Assembly: GCF_943913695.1 (NCBI RefSeq)
Contig: NZ_CALTZE010000015.1
Coordinates: 1 to 40,519, forward strand
From: an uncultured Marmoricola sp.
GTDB taxonomy: Bacteria; Actinomycetota; Actinomycetes; Propionibacteriales; Nocardioidaceae
Reading direction: 5' to 3'
Length of the DNA stretch: 40,519 nt
In this document: positions 15,555-23,643 of the stretch, piece after piece
Layout: each line of letters opens with the position of its first letter
How positions within the stretch are numbered: the first letter of the stretch is position 1
The notes under the pieces: generated by a model
The model's input: only the letters and a program-made list of their open reading frames with translations
What the model was told of the DNA's origin: nothing
Databases searched by the model: none
Position numbers and translations under genes: made by a program

Positions 15555-16319
15555 ATGGGTCGCTACGACGGACGCGTGGCCATCGTGACGGGCGCCGCCC
15601 GAGGGATCGGGGCGGCGATCGCCACCCGCCTCGCCGAGGAGGGCGCCTCGGTCGCCGTGCTCGACCTCGACGAGGCGCAGGCCGCCGCGACCGCGAGCGG
15701 GCTGCCCGTCCAGGGGGAGGCCCGGGCCGTCGGCATCGGCTGCGACGTCGCCGACGAGGACTCCGCGGCCTCCGCGGTGGCGCGTGTCGTCGAGGAGCTC
15801 GGCGGGGCGCACGTGCTGGTCAACAACGCCGGCATCACCCGCGACAACCTGCTGTTCAAGATGAGCGTCGCCGACTGGGACTCCGTGATGGGCGTGCACC
15901 TCAAGGGCGCGTTCTTGATGAGCCGGGCGGTGCAGAAGACCTTCGTCGACCAGCGCTACGGCAAGATCCTCGGGCTCTCGAGCGTCTCGGCCAACGGCAA
16001 CCGCGGCCAGGCCAACTACTCCGCCGCCAAGGCCGGCGTCCAGGGCTTCACCCGCACCCTGGCCCTGGAGCTGGGCAAGTTCGGCGTCAACGTCAACGCG
16101 ATCGCCCCGGGATTCATCGCCACCGACATGACCGACGAGACGGCGCGCCGCGTGGGCATGGACGTCGAGGACTTCCGCGCCGCGGCCGCCGAGTCCAACC
16201 CGGTCAAGCGGGTCGGCTTCCCTGAGGACATCGCGGCCGCTGCGGCCTTCCTGTGCAGCGACGAGGCGTCCTACATCACCGGCCAGACGCTCTACGTCGA
16301 CGGTGGCGCCAAGATCTGA
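15555..16319 (+). CDS. FabG-like 3-oxoacyl-ACP reductase (short-chain dehydrogenase)
   Basis: This is a 254-residue classical SDR. The nucleotide-binding TGAARGIG motif is at residues 12-19, NNAG at 90-93, and the catalytic triad is S142, Y155 and K159 in the YSAAK motif with the usual Ser-to-Tyr spacing of 13. The C-terminus ITGQTLYVDGGAKI is typical of FabG. Sequence such as GNRGQANYSAAKAG and NAIAPGFIATDMT supports a 3-oxoacyl-ACP/CoA reductase in fatty acid or polyester metabolism. The ATG at 15555 has a strong AAGGAGAG site at 15539-15546. A fabG symbol is not assigned because actinobacteria carry many paralogues. Confidence 0.9.
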   Translation: MGRYDGRVAIVTGAARGIGAAIATRLAEEGASVAVLDLDEAQAAATASGLPVQGEARAVGIGCDVADEDSAASAVARVVEELGGAHVLVNNAGITRDNLLFKMSVADWDSVMGVHLKGAFLMSRAVQKTFVDQRYGKILGLSSVSANGNRGQANYSAAKAGVQGFTRTLALELGKFGVNVNAIAPGFIATDMTDETARRVGMDVEDFRAAAAESNPVKRVGFPEDIAAAAAFLCSDEASYITGQTLYVDGGAKI

Positions 16320-16324
16320 GACTC

Positions 16325-16349
16325 AATCTCGACCGCACCACTCGAGATT
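16325..16349 (+). terminator. Candidate terminator hairpin after the FabG-like gene
   Basis: AATCTCGA at 16325-16332 pairs perfectly with TCGAGATT at 16342-16349 around a 9-base loop, five bases after the reductase stop. The stem is AT-richer than its surroundings, and a TTTC follows. It may separate this gene from the lipoprotein at 16410. Confidence 0.5.
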
Positions 16350-16409
16350 TCGCCACTCCGCGGCGTGGGCATGCCCGGATCTGCAGGTCTGGTGCGCCAT
16401 CCTGGCCCC

Positions 16410-17444
16410 ATGCGTGCCACTTCCCCCCGCGTACGTCGTCCTGCCCGCGCCGCGGCGCTGACCGCCGGTCTCGCGTCCCTCACCCTGGTGCTCGCCGCCT
16501 GCGGGGGCGGCGACGACCCGGGCGACCGGCCGACCTCGCAGCCGGTCGAGGGCGGTGCCGAGCTGGCCGCGCTGTGGCCCCTGACCGGGGAGCCGGTCGA
16601 GGGCAAGACCCCGGACCACCCCGTGATGGTGGTCAAGATCGACAACTCCTCCAGCAGCACCCCGCAGGTCGGGCTCGGCGAGGCCGACCTGGTGACCGAG
16701 GAGCTCGTCGAGGGGGGCTCGACGCGGCTCGCGGCGTTCTTCTACCAGGACCTGCCGACGCAGGCCGGCCCCGTGCGGTCGATGCGCGCGACCGACATCG
16801 GCATCGTCAAGCCCGCCCACGCCGTGCTGGTCGCCAGCGGCGGCGCCCCGCCGACGGTGCAGCGGATGACGCGCACCAAGGTGCCGGTGCGCACCGAGGG
16901 CCAGGGTCCCGGGTGGTCGCGCGACTCCGGTCGCTCCGCGCCCTACAACCTGATGGTCGACGTACGCGAGGCCGCGAAGGCGGTGACCAAGCTCGCCCGG
17001 GTGCCCGCGAGCTACCTGCCGTGGGCGGGGGAGGACGACGAGGCGCCGCAGGGGCGCAAGGCGACCTCCTTCGACGCCGTCTTCAGCCCCGCCCACACCA
17101 CGTCGTGGAGCTACGCCAAGGGCGGCTACGTCAACGAGGGCAGCCACGCCGCCGAGGGCGACGGGTTCCGCCCCGACTCCGTGCTGGTGCTGCGGGTGCG
17201 TCAGGGCGACGCGGGCTACCTCGACCCCGCGGGCAACACCGTGCCCGAGACGATCTACGAGGGCAGGGGCGAGGCCGTGCTCTTCCACGGCGGCACCATG
17301 GTGCGCGGCACCTGGGTCAAGGACTCGCGCGAGCAGCCGCTGCGGCTGCGCACCGCCGACGGCGAGCTGACGGTGCCCGCCGGCCACACCTGGATCGAGC
17401 TGCTGCCCCGAGATGCCGATGGTGGTCAGCTGGTGCTGGATTGA
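16410..17444 (+). CDS. DUF3048-family lipoprotein (YerB-like)
   Basis: The ATG at 16410 gives 344 residues with a lipoprotein signal peptide (ALTAGLASLTLVLAAC); the longer GTG at 16365 would bury it. The mature protein shows the DUF3048/YerB pattern: HPVMVVKIDNSSSSTPQVGL, ADLVTEELVEGGSTRLAAFF, PVRSMRATDIGI, and a C-terminal VLFHGGTMVRGTWVK with HTWIELLPRD. Family members sit on the outer face of the membrane; their biochemical function is not established. Seventeen bases downstream starts the DUF3039 gene. Confidence 0.93.
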   Translation: MRATSPRVRRPARAAALTAGLASLTLVLAACGGGDDPGDRPTSQPVEGGAELAALWPLTGEPVEGKTPDHPVMVVKIDNSSSSTPQVGLGEADLVTEELVEGGSTRLAAFFYQDLPTQAGPVRSMRATDIGIVKPAHAVLVASGGAPPTVQRMTRTKVPVRTEGQGPGWSRDSGRSAPYNLMVDVREAAKAVTKLARVPASYLPWAGEDDEAPQGRKATSFDAVFSPAHTTSWSYAKGGYVNEGSHAAEGDGFRPDSVLVLRVRQGDAGYLDPAGNTVPETIYEGRGEAVLFHGGTMVRGTWVKDSREQPLRLRTADGELTVPAGHTWIELLPRDADGGQLVLD

Positions 17445-17460
17445 CGAGTACCATCGCCGG

Positions 17461-17751
17461 GTGAGCAGCCCCCAGACGACCGGCTTCGGGACCGGTGTCC
17501 TCGAGGACACTCGTGTCGATGAGCGCGTGCAGCCCACCCACGACGGTGACCACGAGCGCTACTCCCACTACGTCCCCAAGGACAAGCTGATGGAGGCGAT
17601 GGTCACGGGCACCCCCGTGGTCGCGCTCTGCGGCAAGGTCTGGGTGCCCAGCCGCGACCCGCAGCGCTACCCCGTCTGCCCGGCCTGCAAGGAGGTCTGG
17701 GAGTCCCTGCGCGGGGGCGACGAGGGCGGCAGCGACGGTGACCGCGCGTGA
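17461..17751 (+). CDS. DUF3039 small zinc-ribbon-like protein
   Basis: The GTG at 17461 gives 96 residues. The conserved core is ERYSHYVPKDKLMEAMVTG, ALCGKVWVPSRDP and YPVCPACKEVWESL. The spaced cysteines (C in ALCGK and CPAC) look like a small metal-binding knuckle. DUF3039 proteins are common in actinobacteria and, as I recall, often neighbour an SF2 helicase, as here with one gene between. Its stop overlaps the GTG of the next gene (GTGA at 17748-17751). Function unknown. Confidence 0.9.
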   Translation: MSSPQTTGFGTGVLEDTRVDERVQPTHDGDHERYSHYVPKDKLMEAMVTGTPVVALCGKVWVPSRDPQRYPVCPACKEVWESLRGGDEGGSDGDRA

Positions 17752-18746
17752 GGCGCGCTTCGGGATACCTCGCCACCGCACTCGCCGCCGTCGCGCTGCC
17801 GCTGTTGGCCGTGCCCCCGGCCCAGGCCTCGGTGCAGGTGGGCTCGCTCTCGGTCTCCGACGCCGCACTGGAGGCGCTGTGCGCCACGCCCCAGGCCGCC
17901 CGCACCTCGCAGGAGGCCGCCCGTACGACGCCGAAGTGGCGCCGCGGGGCTGACACGCCGCAGCTCACGCAGGCCCAGGTGCTCGCCACCGCGCCGACCG
18001 ACCCGCAGCGTGCCGCCCGGCGAGCGGCCGCCGTACTGCCCGACACGGTGACGATCCCGGTGCACGTCACGATCGTGCGTGGGCGCCACGCGCGTGAGAC
18101 CAACCGCAGCCCTGCCGCGGCGCAGAGCTGGATCAACATCCTCAACCGTTCCTTCGCGGGGGCGACCAACACCGCGGTCGACGGCTCGACGCGCTACGTC
18201 TTCCGGCTCGCCTCCGCGGCTCGGGTGGTCACCAACGACTCGTGGTACCACGCGGTGGGCGGCTCGGCCGCCGACCGGCAGATGCGCACCACGCTGCGCC
18301 GCGGGTCGGCCGACGACCTCAACCTCTACATCACCCGGCCGGGCAGCAGCAGCTCGCCCATCCTCGGCTTCGCGCGCTTCCCGTGGCAGTACGCCTCCAA
18401 CCCCAAGCTCGACGGCGTGACGATCTCGACGGTCTCGCTGCCCGGGGGTGCCGCCACCGGCTACAACGCCGGTGACACGCTCGTGCACGAGGTCGGCCAT
18501 TGGATGGGCCTGTTCCACACCTTCCAGGGTGGCTGCGGCAGCACCGGCGACCTGGTCGCCGACACCGCTGCGGAGGCCACGCCCAACTTCACCTGCCCGG
18601 TGCGGCGCGACACCTGCTCGGCTCCCGGCCTCGACCCGGTGCACAACTTCATGGACTACTCCTACGACAGCTGCATGGACCACTTCACCCCCGGTCAGGC
18701 CGACCGGATGGACTTCCACTTCGAAACCCACCGCTTCGGCCGTTGA
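17748..18746 (+). CDS. Secreted M43 (pappalysin-like) zinc metalloprotease
   Basis: The 332-residue protein has a Sec signal peptide (hydrophobic about 8-23, likely cleavage after AQA near 27). A propeptide-like region to about residue 105 precedes the catalytic domain. The zinc motif HEVGHWMGLFH is at 247-257 (H247, E248, H251, H257), the Met-turn is M302 in NFMDYSYDSCM, and the C-terminal FTPGQADRM is a hallmark of M43B proteases. Cysteines in GGCGS, FTCPV, DTCSA and DSCM probably form disulfides. It is translationally coupled on both sides: GTGA with DUF3039 and TTGA with the helicase. A secreted protease between two intracellular genes is odd. Confidence 0.92.
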   Translation: MRRASGYLATALAAVALPLLAVPPAQASVQVGSLSVSDAALEALCATPQAARTSQEAARTTPKWRRGADTPQLTQAQVLATAPTDPQRAARRAAAVLPDTVTIPVHVTIVRGRHARETNRSPAAAQSWINILNRSFAGATNTAVDGSTRYVFRLASAARVVTNDSWYHAVGGSAADRQMRTTLRRGSADDLNLYITRPGSSSSPILGFARFPWQYASNPKLDGVTISTVSLPGGAATGYNAGDTLVHEVGHWMGLFHTFQGGCGSTGDLVADTAAEATPNFTCPVRRDTCSAPGLDPVHNFMDYSYDSCMDHFTPGQADRMDFHFETHRFGR

Positions 18747-20518
18747 GCGACCCGCTGCTGCCGGGACAGATCGGTCTGTCGCCGGCCTACCCCGACCGTG
18801 CTGCCTGGGGCACGGCCCCGAGCCTGCGTGCCTGGCAGACCGCAGCACTGGAGGCCTACGCCGAGCAGAGCCCGCGCGACTTCCTGGCCGTCGCCACGCC
18901 GGGCGCGGGCAAGACCACCTTCGCGCTGACCCTGGCCGCCGACTTGCTCTCGCGGCGGATCGTGGAGCGGGTGACGGTCGTGGCGCCGACCGAGCACCTC
19001 AAGCACCAGTGGGCGCAGGCTGCCGACAAGGTCGGCATCCCGCTCGACCCCGACTTCTCCAGCAGGCGGCGCAGCAGCAAGGACTTCCTGGGTGTCGCGC
19101 TGACCTACGCCGGCGTGGCGGCCAACCCGCTGGCGCACCGCGTGCGCACCGAGCGCTTCCGCACCCTGGTGATCCTCGACGAGGTGCACCATGCGGGCGA
19201 CGCGCTCTCCTGGGGCGAGGCCGTGCGCGAGGCCTTCGAGCCCGCCCGCCGCCGCGTGGCGCTGACCGGCACCCCCTTCCGCTCCGACGTCAACCCGATC
19301 CCGTTCGTCACCTACGCGCCGGGCGACGACGGCGTACGCCGCTCGGTCGCCGACTACACCTATGGCTATGCCCACGCGCTGGCCGACCACGTGGTGCGCC
19401 CGGTGATGTTCCTGGCCTACAGCGGCCAGGTGGAGTGGCGCACGCGTGCCGGTGACGAGGTCGCCGCGCGGCTCGGCGAGCCGCTGACCAAGGACATGAC
19501 CGCCCAGGCGCTCCGCACCGCCCTGGACCCCCAGGGCGCGTGGATCCCGGCCGTGCTGCAGGCGGCCGACCGGCGCCTGACCGAGGTACGCCGCCACGTG
19601 CCCGACGCCGGCGGACTGGTGATCGCCACCGACCAGGAGCAGGCGCGGGCCTACGCCGCCCGGCTCGCCGAGGTGTCGGGGGAGAAGCCGGTGCTGGTGC
19701 TCTCCGACGAGCCGTCGTCGTCGCGGCGGATCCAGGAGTTCGCCGACGGCGACGCGCGCTGGATGGTGGCCGTGCGGATGGTCTCCGAGGGGGTCGACGT
19801 GCCGCGGCTGGTGGTCGGCGTCTACGCCACCACGACCGCGACGCCCCTCTTCTTCGCCCAGGCCGTGGGCCGCTTCGTGCGCGCCCGGGCGCGCGGTGAG
19901 TCGGCGTCGATCTTCGTGCCCTCGGTGCCGGCCCTGCTCGAGCACGCCGCCCAGCTCGAGCTCGAGCGCGACCACGTGCTGGGCCGTCCCGTCACCGACG
20001 AGGACGACCTCCATGCCGCCGAGGCCGACCTGCTGGCCCGCGAGCAGCAGGCCGAGAGCGCCTCCGACGCGCTCGAGCAGCTGCCCTTCGAGGCGATCGG
20101 CTCCTCCGCGAGGTTCGACCGCGTGCTCTACGACGGCGCGGAGTTCGGCCACGCGGGCGAGGTGCACGTCGGCTCGGAGGAGGAGATGGACTTCCTCGGC
20201 ATCCCCGGCCTGCTCGAGCCCGACCAGGTGCGCGACCTGCTGCACCACCGGCAGCGCGAGCGCGCCCAGCGCCGCCCCGCCGAGCCGTCCCGCACGCACG
20301 AGCCGGCCCGGGAGCAGCCGACCCACGAGCAGCTCGCGACGATGCGCCGCGAGCTCAACGGCCTGGTGGCGGCGTGGTACCACCGCACCGGCCAGCCGCA
20401 CGGCGTCACCCACGCCGCGCTGCGCAAGGAGTGCGGCGGCCCTCCCGCCGCGGCCGCCTCGGCCGACCAGCTCCGCGCCCGCATCGACCGGCTGCGCGAC
20501 TGGGCGCAGCGCGGCTGA
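18743..20518 (+). CDS. SF2 DEAD/DEAH-type helicase
   Basis: The TTG at 18743 overlaps the protease stop as TTGA and gives 591 residues starting LSDPLLPGQIGLSPAYP; no better start is available without removing the N-terminal region. Motifs of an SF2 helicase are all visible: Walker A ATPGAGKT (51-58), motif Ib-like APTEHLKHQW (81-90), DEVH box D146-H149, LTGTPFRSD (motif III), and motif VI-like QAVGRFVRA. A C-terminal charged region (about 460-590) has Arg/Glu-rich linker and a final helical domain. It probably remodels DNA or RNA in the cytoplasm; the exact role is unknown. Confidence 0.9.
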   Translation: MSDPLLPGQIGLSPAYPDRAAWGTAPSLRAWQTAALEAYAEQSPRDFLAVATPGAGKTTFALTLAADLLSRRIVERVTVVAPTEHLKHQWAQAADKVGIPLDPDFSSRRRSSKDFLGVALTYAGVAANPLAHRVRTERFRTLVILDEVHHAGDALSWGEAVREAFEPARRRVALTGTPFRSDVNPIPFVTYAPGDDGVRRSVADYTYGYAHALADHVVRPVMFLAYSGQVEWRTRAGDEVAARLGEPLTKDMTAQALRTALDPQGAWIPAVLQAADRRLTEVRRHVPDAGGLVIATDQEQARAYAARLAEVSGEKPVLVLSDEPSSSRRIQEFADGDARWMVAVRMVSEGVDVPRLVVGVYATTTATPLFFAQAVGRFVRARARGESASIFVPSVPALLEHAAQLELERDHVLGRPVTDEDDLHAAEADLLAREQQAESASDALEQLPFEAIGSSARFDRVLYDGAEFGHAGEVHVGSEEEMDFLGIPGLLEPDQVRDLLHHRQRERAQRRPAEPSRTHEPAREQPTHEQLATMRRELNGLVAAWYHRTGQPHGVTHAALRKECGGPPAAAASADQLRARIDRLRDWAQRG

Positions 20519-20527
20519 GTGGCCGCT

Positions 20528-20547
20528 GCCGGCGACGAGCCGCCGGC
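20528..20547. terminator. Candidate bidirectional terminator
   Basis: GCCGGCG at 20528-20534 pairs with CGCCGGC at 20541-20547 around a six-base loop. It lies in the 51-base gap between the convergent helicase and SPFH genes. There is no U-tract on either side, so the call rests on location and stem only. Confidence 0.45.
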
Positions 20548-20569
20548 CCCGCTGCTCCGGGTACGCCGC

Positions 20570-21223
20570 TCAGCGCAGCTCGACCGTCGAGCCCGCCGGG
20601 AGCGCCTCGACGAGACGCTGACGGGCCAGCGCCGGGTGCTCCTCGAGCAGCCGCGCGCCGTTGGCCAGCGAGCGCAGCGCGGCCGTCTCGGCGCGCGCGG
20701 CCTCCAGCCGGGCCTGGCCGCGCGTGCGGGCCGTGGCCAGCTCGGCGAGCGAGGCGCGGACGTCGGCGGGCAGCACGACGTCCTTGACCACGACCTCGCG
20801 CACCTCGACGCCGACCGCGGCGCCGACGACGCGCACGGCCTCGGTCAGGGTGCCGGCCGTCGCGACGCGCGCCTCGCGCACCACGGCCTCCAGGGCCACG
20901 TCGGCCAGCTGCTCGCGCAGTGCGACCTGGACGGCCAGGTAGACCACGGCCACCGGGTCCTCGGCGACCTCGACGAAGCGCCGGGCGTCACCGACGGCCC
21001 AGCGCAGCGCCAGCGAGACGCGCACGCCGACACCGTCGGCGGTCGGCACGTCCTGGGGCGCGAGCGTCTCCACCCGCTCGGGCAGCCGGACGCGGCGGTA
21101 GTGCGCGCGCCGGCGGCCGCGCCGGCGGTGCCGGCCGGGCCCGAGCTCGCGGGTGAAGGTGCCGTCGACGTACTCGAGGACGCGCTCCTCGAGGGTGACG
21201 TGCAGGGTGCGGAACAGGGACAT
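20570..21223 (-). CDS. SPFH/band-7 domain protein without membrane anchor
   Basis: The 217-residue protein (MSLFRTLHVTLEERVLEYVDG) has the SPFH/slipin pattern: RELGPGRHRRRG, VETLAPQDVPTADGVGVRVSLALRW, DPVAVVYLAVQVALRE, then GVEVREVVVKDVVLPADVRASLAELATARTRGQARLEAARAE split over strand and helix. Slipins normally have an N-terminal hydrophobic hairpin; none is seen, so this one may be cytosolic or peripheral. An Arg-rich run (residues 31-47) replaces the usual Tyr/Trp-rich segment. It is convergent with the helicase and stands alone. Confidence 0.82.
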   Translation of the reverse strand: MSLFRTLHVTLEERVLEYVDGTFTRELGPGRHRRRGRRRAHYRRVRLPERVETLAPQDVPTADGVGVRVSLALRWAVGDARRFVEVAEDPVAVVYLAVQVALREQLADVALEAVVREARVATAGTLTEAVRVVGAAVGVEVREVVVKDVVLPADVRASLAELATARTRGQARLEAARAETAALRSLANGARLLEEHPALARQRLVEALPAGSTVELR

Positions 21224-21573
21224 GGTCGGCCTCCTCCCGGGGGCGGTCTGGTACTGCGTGGTGGCTCGCTCCGATGGGGTGGAGCGGGCAGGGGACGGCG
21301 CGCCGCGTCACGGGGCACCGGTCGTCGTGCTGACCGACCGGGCCGCGGGTGCCGCCGCGCTGGTGCCGTCCCCCACCCGTCCGCGTGGAGGGGAGTTGAA
21401 CCCCGGGCCGTGAGGCCCTTCCCGTGCGCCGTGACAGCGGAGCGTGCCGGGGGTACGACGCGCGGGACCGGCACTGCTGACTCCCGGCCGGCCGCTGATC
21501 CCCGACGTGCACCAGGGTAGGAGCGGCCGACCCTGCGGCGCGACGGGTTTTCCGCCGGCCGCGGCCCGACGTG
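21224..21573. other. 350-bp intergenic region with a long hairpin
   Basis: No convincing gene was found between the SPFH start and the MFS stop, both on the minus strand. GTGCCGG at 21444-21450 pairs with CCGGCAC at 21468-21474, and AGC/GCT extend the stem beyond a one-base bulge; this may end the MFS transcript. GGGGAGTTGAACCCC at 21390-21404 reads as a T-arm-like stem-loop on the minus strand, but no tRNA can be folded around it. The part nearest 21224 presumably holds the SPFH promoter. Confidence 0.5.
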
Positions 21574-22782
21574 TCAGCCGGCGTCGCCGGTGGCGACGAG
21601 CTGGCCCTCCTCGGGGCTGTGCTCCGCGACGTGCGCGGGCTGCTCGACGTGGCGGCGTCCGAGCAGCAGCACGAGCACCCCGACGGCGACGGCCGCAGCG
21701 CCCATCCAGAACGGCGCGTGCACCGAGACCTCCTCGCCGAGTCGGCCGGCGGCGTACGGCGCGACGGCGCCGCCGGAGAAGCGCACGAAGCTGTAGGCGG
21801 CCGAGGCGACCGAGCGCTCGACCGGTGCCGCCCCCATGACCGCCTCGGTGATGACGGTGTTGTTGACGCCGAGGAAGACGCCGGCGAGCACCACGCCCAC
21901 GACCAGCGCGGGCTTGGAGTCGGTCAGCAGCGCCATGGCGGCGAGGTCGGTGGCGAACAGCGCGAGTGCGACCAGCACGGTCGGCACGGCACCGAAGCGC
22001 CGCTGCAGCAGCGGCGCCAGCCACACCGAGGTCACCGCCAGCATCAGCCCCCACCCGAAGAAGACCCAGCCGACCTGCGAGGCGCCCATGTCGAGCGGGA
22101 ACGGCGTGAACGCGAGCAGCGTGAAGAAGCCGACGTTGTAGAACAGCGCGGTCAGCGCGATCGTCAGCAGGCCGGGGTAGCGCAGCGCGCGGAACGGGTC
22201 GGCCAGGGTGGTACGTCGCCCCGTCGGCGGCGTGGCGGGCAGCAGCCACGCCGTCGCGACCAGGGCGACCGCCATCAGCACGGCGACGCCGAAGAACGGC
22301 GCGCGCCAGGAGATCGAGCCGAGCTGGCCGCCGACGATCGGTCCCATCGCGATGCCCAGGCCCAGCGCCGCCTCGAAGAGGATGACCGCCTGGGCGACCG
22401 AGCCGGTCGCCGAGACCACGATGGTCGACAGCGCGGTGGCGATGAACAGCGCGTTCCCGAGCCCCCAGCCCGCCCGGAAGCCCACGATCGCGCCCACGGT
22501 GTCGGAGGCGCCGGCCAGTGCGGAGAAGACGATGATCAGGGCGAGGCCGAGCAGCAGGGTGCGCTTGGCGCCCAGCCGCGAGGAGACCACGCCGGTGACC
22601 AGCATCGCGACCCCCATCACCGCCATGTAGCTGGTGAAGAGCAGCGAGACCTGGCTCGGCGAGGCGCCGAGCTCGTCGGCGATGGGCTTGAGGATCGGGT
22701 CGACCAGACCGATCCCCATGAAGGCGATGACGCACGCGAAGGCGACCGCCCACACGGCCCGGGGTTGGCGTAGCACGAGCAC
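21574..22782 (-). CDS. MFS efflux transporter
   Basis: This is a 402-residue major facilitator with twelve predicted helices. The loop after helix 2 reads RLGAKRTLLLG, the MFS motif A position, and helix 5 contains GLGIAMGPIVGGQLGSISW, the motif C pattern of proton-driven drug exporters. The C-terminus after the last helix is acidic. The GTG at 22782 follows AGGAG on the minus strand (22787-22791) with a 5-base spacer. It lies downstream of a MarR regulator on the same strand, with an operator-like palindrome immediately upstream. A drug or toxic-metabolite exporter is likely; the substrate is not predictable. Confidence 0.92.
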   Translation of the reverse strand: MLVLRQPRAVWAVAFACVIAFMGIGLVDPILKPIADELGASPSQVSLLFTSYMAVMGVAMLVTGVVSSRLGAKRTLLLGLALIIVFSALAGASDTVGAIVGFRAGWGLGNALFIATALSTIVVSATGSVAQAVILFEAALGLGIAMGPIVGGQLGSISWRAPFFGVAVLMAVALVATAWLLPATPPTGRRTTLADPFRALRYPGLLTIALTALFYNVGFFTLLAFTPFPLDMGASQVGWVFFGWGLMLAVTSVWLAPLLQRRFGAVPTVLVALALFATDLAAMALLTDSKPALVVGVVLAGVFLGVNNTVITEAVMGAAPVERSVASAAYSFVRFSGGAVAPYAAGRLGEEVSVHAPFWMGAAAVAVGVLVLLLGRRHVEQPAHVAEHSPEEGQLVATGDAG

Positions 22783-22786
22783 TCCT

Positions 22787-22809
22787 ATCGGTTGTATGAC
22801 TCAACCAAT
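22787..22809. promoter_or_regulatory. Probable MarR operator upstream of the MFS gene
   Basis: GGTTG at 22790-22794 and CAACC at 22802-22806 form a perfect inverted repeat around seven bases, and AT/AT at 22787-22788 and 22808-22809 extend it to 23 bp. The site is in a locally AT-rich stretch just before the ribosome-binding site of the MFS gene and 60 bases after the MarR stop. Binding by the adjacent MarR is inferred. Confidence 0.65.
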
Positions 22810-22868
22810 TTAGCAAGGGTGCCAATGTAGTTTGTCGGCGGGGTGGGCGGACCGGGCCGGCCGGTCGG

Positions 22869-23339
22869 TCAGGTGCTCGGCGGTGCCGGGGTCGAGACGT
22901 CGCGCAGCAGTGCGACCGCCGCGGCCAGCTCCGCGCCCGTGTGCCCCGAGGCCGCGATCCGCTCGGCGACCATCGCGGCGTTGCGGGAGCGCACCTCGGC
23001 CAGCACCTCGCGGCCCTGCGCGTTCAGCTCGATCAGCGAGGCGCGCGCGTCCCGGGGGTGGGGACGCCGGTCGACCCACTCCTTGGCCAGCAGACCCTTG
23101 ACCAGCCCGCTCATCGTCGGCTGGGTGCAGCGGTCGAGCTCCGCGAGCCGCCCGATGCCGGTCGGGCCGACCTCGTCGAGCAGGGCGAGCAGCCGCGCGC
23201 CGGCGCCCGAGACGTCCGCGGTCGTGCGCCGGACCTCCCGCACCAGGCGGGCGCTGAGCACCACCAGGTCGTTGCTGAGTCGCACGAGGTCGTCGTCGGG
23301 CACGACCACCAGGGTGCGCCGCGCCGCGCCGCCGGCCAA
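22869..23339 (-). CDS. MarR-family transcriptional regulator
   Basis: This is a 156-residue winged-helix regulator. The DNA-binding part is readable: TGIGRLAELDRCTQPTMSG (recognition region), LVKGLLAKEWVDRRPHPRDARAS with the Asp-x-Arg wing typical of MarR. The start is uncertain: TTG 23339, GTG 23309 and GTG 23303 are in frame, and the shorter versions (MPDDDLVRLS) look more MarR-like. It lies upstream of the MFS exporter on the same strand and probably represses it through the palindrome at 22787-22809, with a small phenolic or drug-like ligand as inducer. Confidence 0.9.
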   Translation of the reverse strand: MAGGAARRTLVVVPDDDLVRLSNDLVVLSARLVREVRRTTADVSGAGARLLALLDEVGPTGIGRLAELDRCTQPTMSGLVKGLLAKEWVDRRPHPRDARASLIELNAQGREVLAEVRSRNAAMVAERIAASGHTGAELAAAVALLRDVSTPAPPST

Positions 23340-23352
23340 ATCGCCGCCGGTC

Positions 23353-23643
23353 TCAGAAGGGCGGCCGGCCGGTCCCGGAGGCGCGGAACCGGCCCCACGG
23401 GTCGACGTCGGAGAGCCGGGCCTCGCCCTCGCCGTGCGGAGTGCGCACCACGACGCTCGCGCCGTTCCCCCACGCGTCGACCACGGGGGAGGCGGGCAGC
23501 CGGCACCACCAGTGGAAGCGGCCGTCGATGGGCTGGAAGTGCCCGCGGAGCAGGACGGCGACCTCCAGCTCGCCGTCGGGGCCCGTGACGCTGGCCGGGC
23601 CGGCGTACTCCTCGCGGGGGAGGTGGACGGTCGCGGTGCTCAT
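23353..23643 (-). CDS. DUF4873 domain protein
   Basis: The ATG at 23643 overlaps the TetR stop as ATGA and gives 96 residues. The DUF4873 pattern is clear: EEYAGPASVTGPDGELEVAV, LRGHFQPIDGRFHWWCRL, VVRTPHGEGEARLSDVDPW and GRFRASGTGRPPF. DUF4873 domains are found alone or at the end of flavin monooxygenases in actinobacteria; the function is unknown. Being coupled to a TetR regulator and close to a diiron oxygenase suggests a part in the same oxidation pathway. Confidence 0.9.
   Translation of the reverse strand: MSTATVHLPREEYAGPASVTGPDGELEVAVLLRGHFQPIDGRFHWWCRLPASPVVDAWGNGASVVVRTPHGEGEARLSDVDPWGRFRASGTGRPPF

Noticed and set aside
17748..18746. Toxin-antitoxin or defence island around the M43 protease and helicase
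   Set aside because: The helicase resembles a housekeeping actinobacterial SF2 protein next to DUF3039, and no nuclease, methylase or known defence partner is adjacent.
18695..20413. 572-residue minus-strand open frame
   Set aside because: It is antisense to the SF2 helicase with all helicase motifs on the plus strand.
21386..21412. T-arm-like stem-loop on the minus strand, possible tRNA or tmRNA 3' remnant
   Set aside because: The loop resembles TTCAACT with a 4-bp stem, but no D-arm, anticodon arm or CCA-compatible acceptor could be folded around it, and it is inverted relative to ssrA, so it cannot be a direct att repeat.
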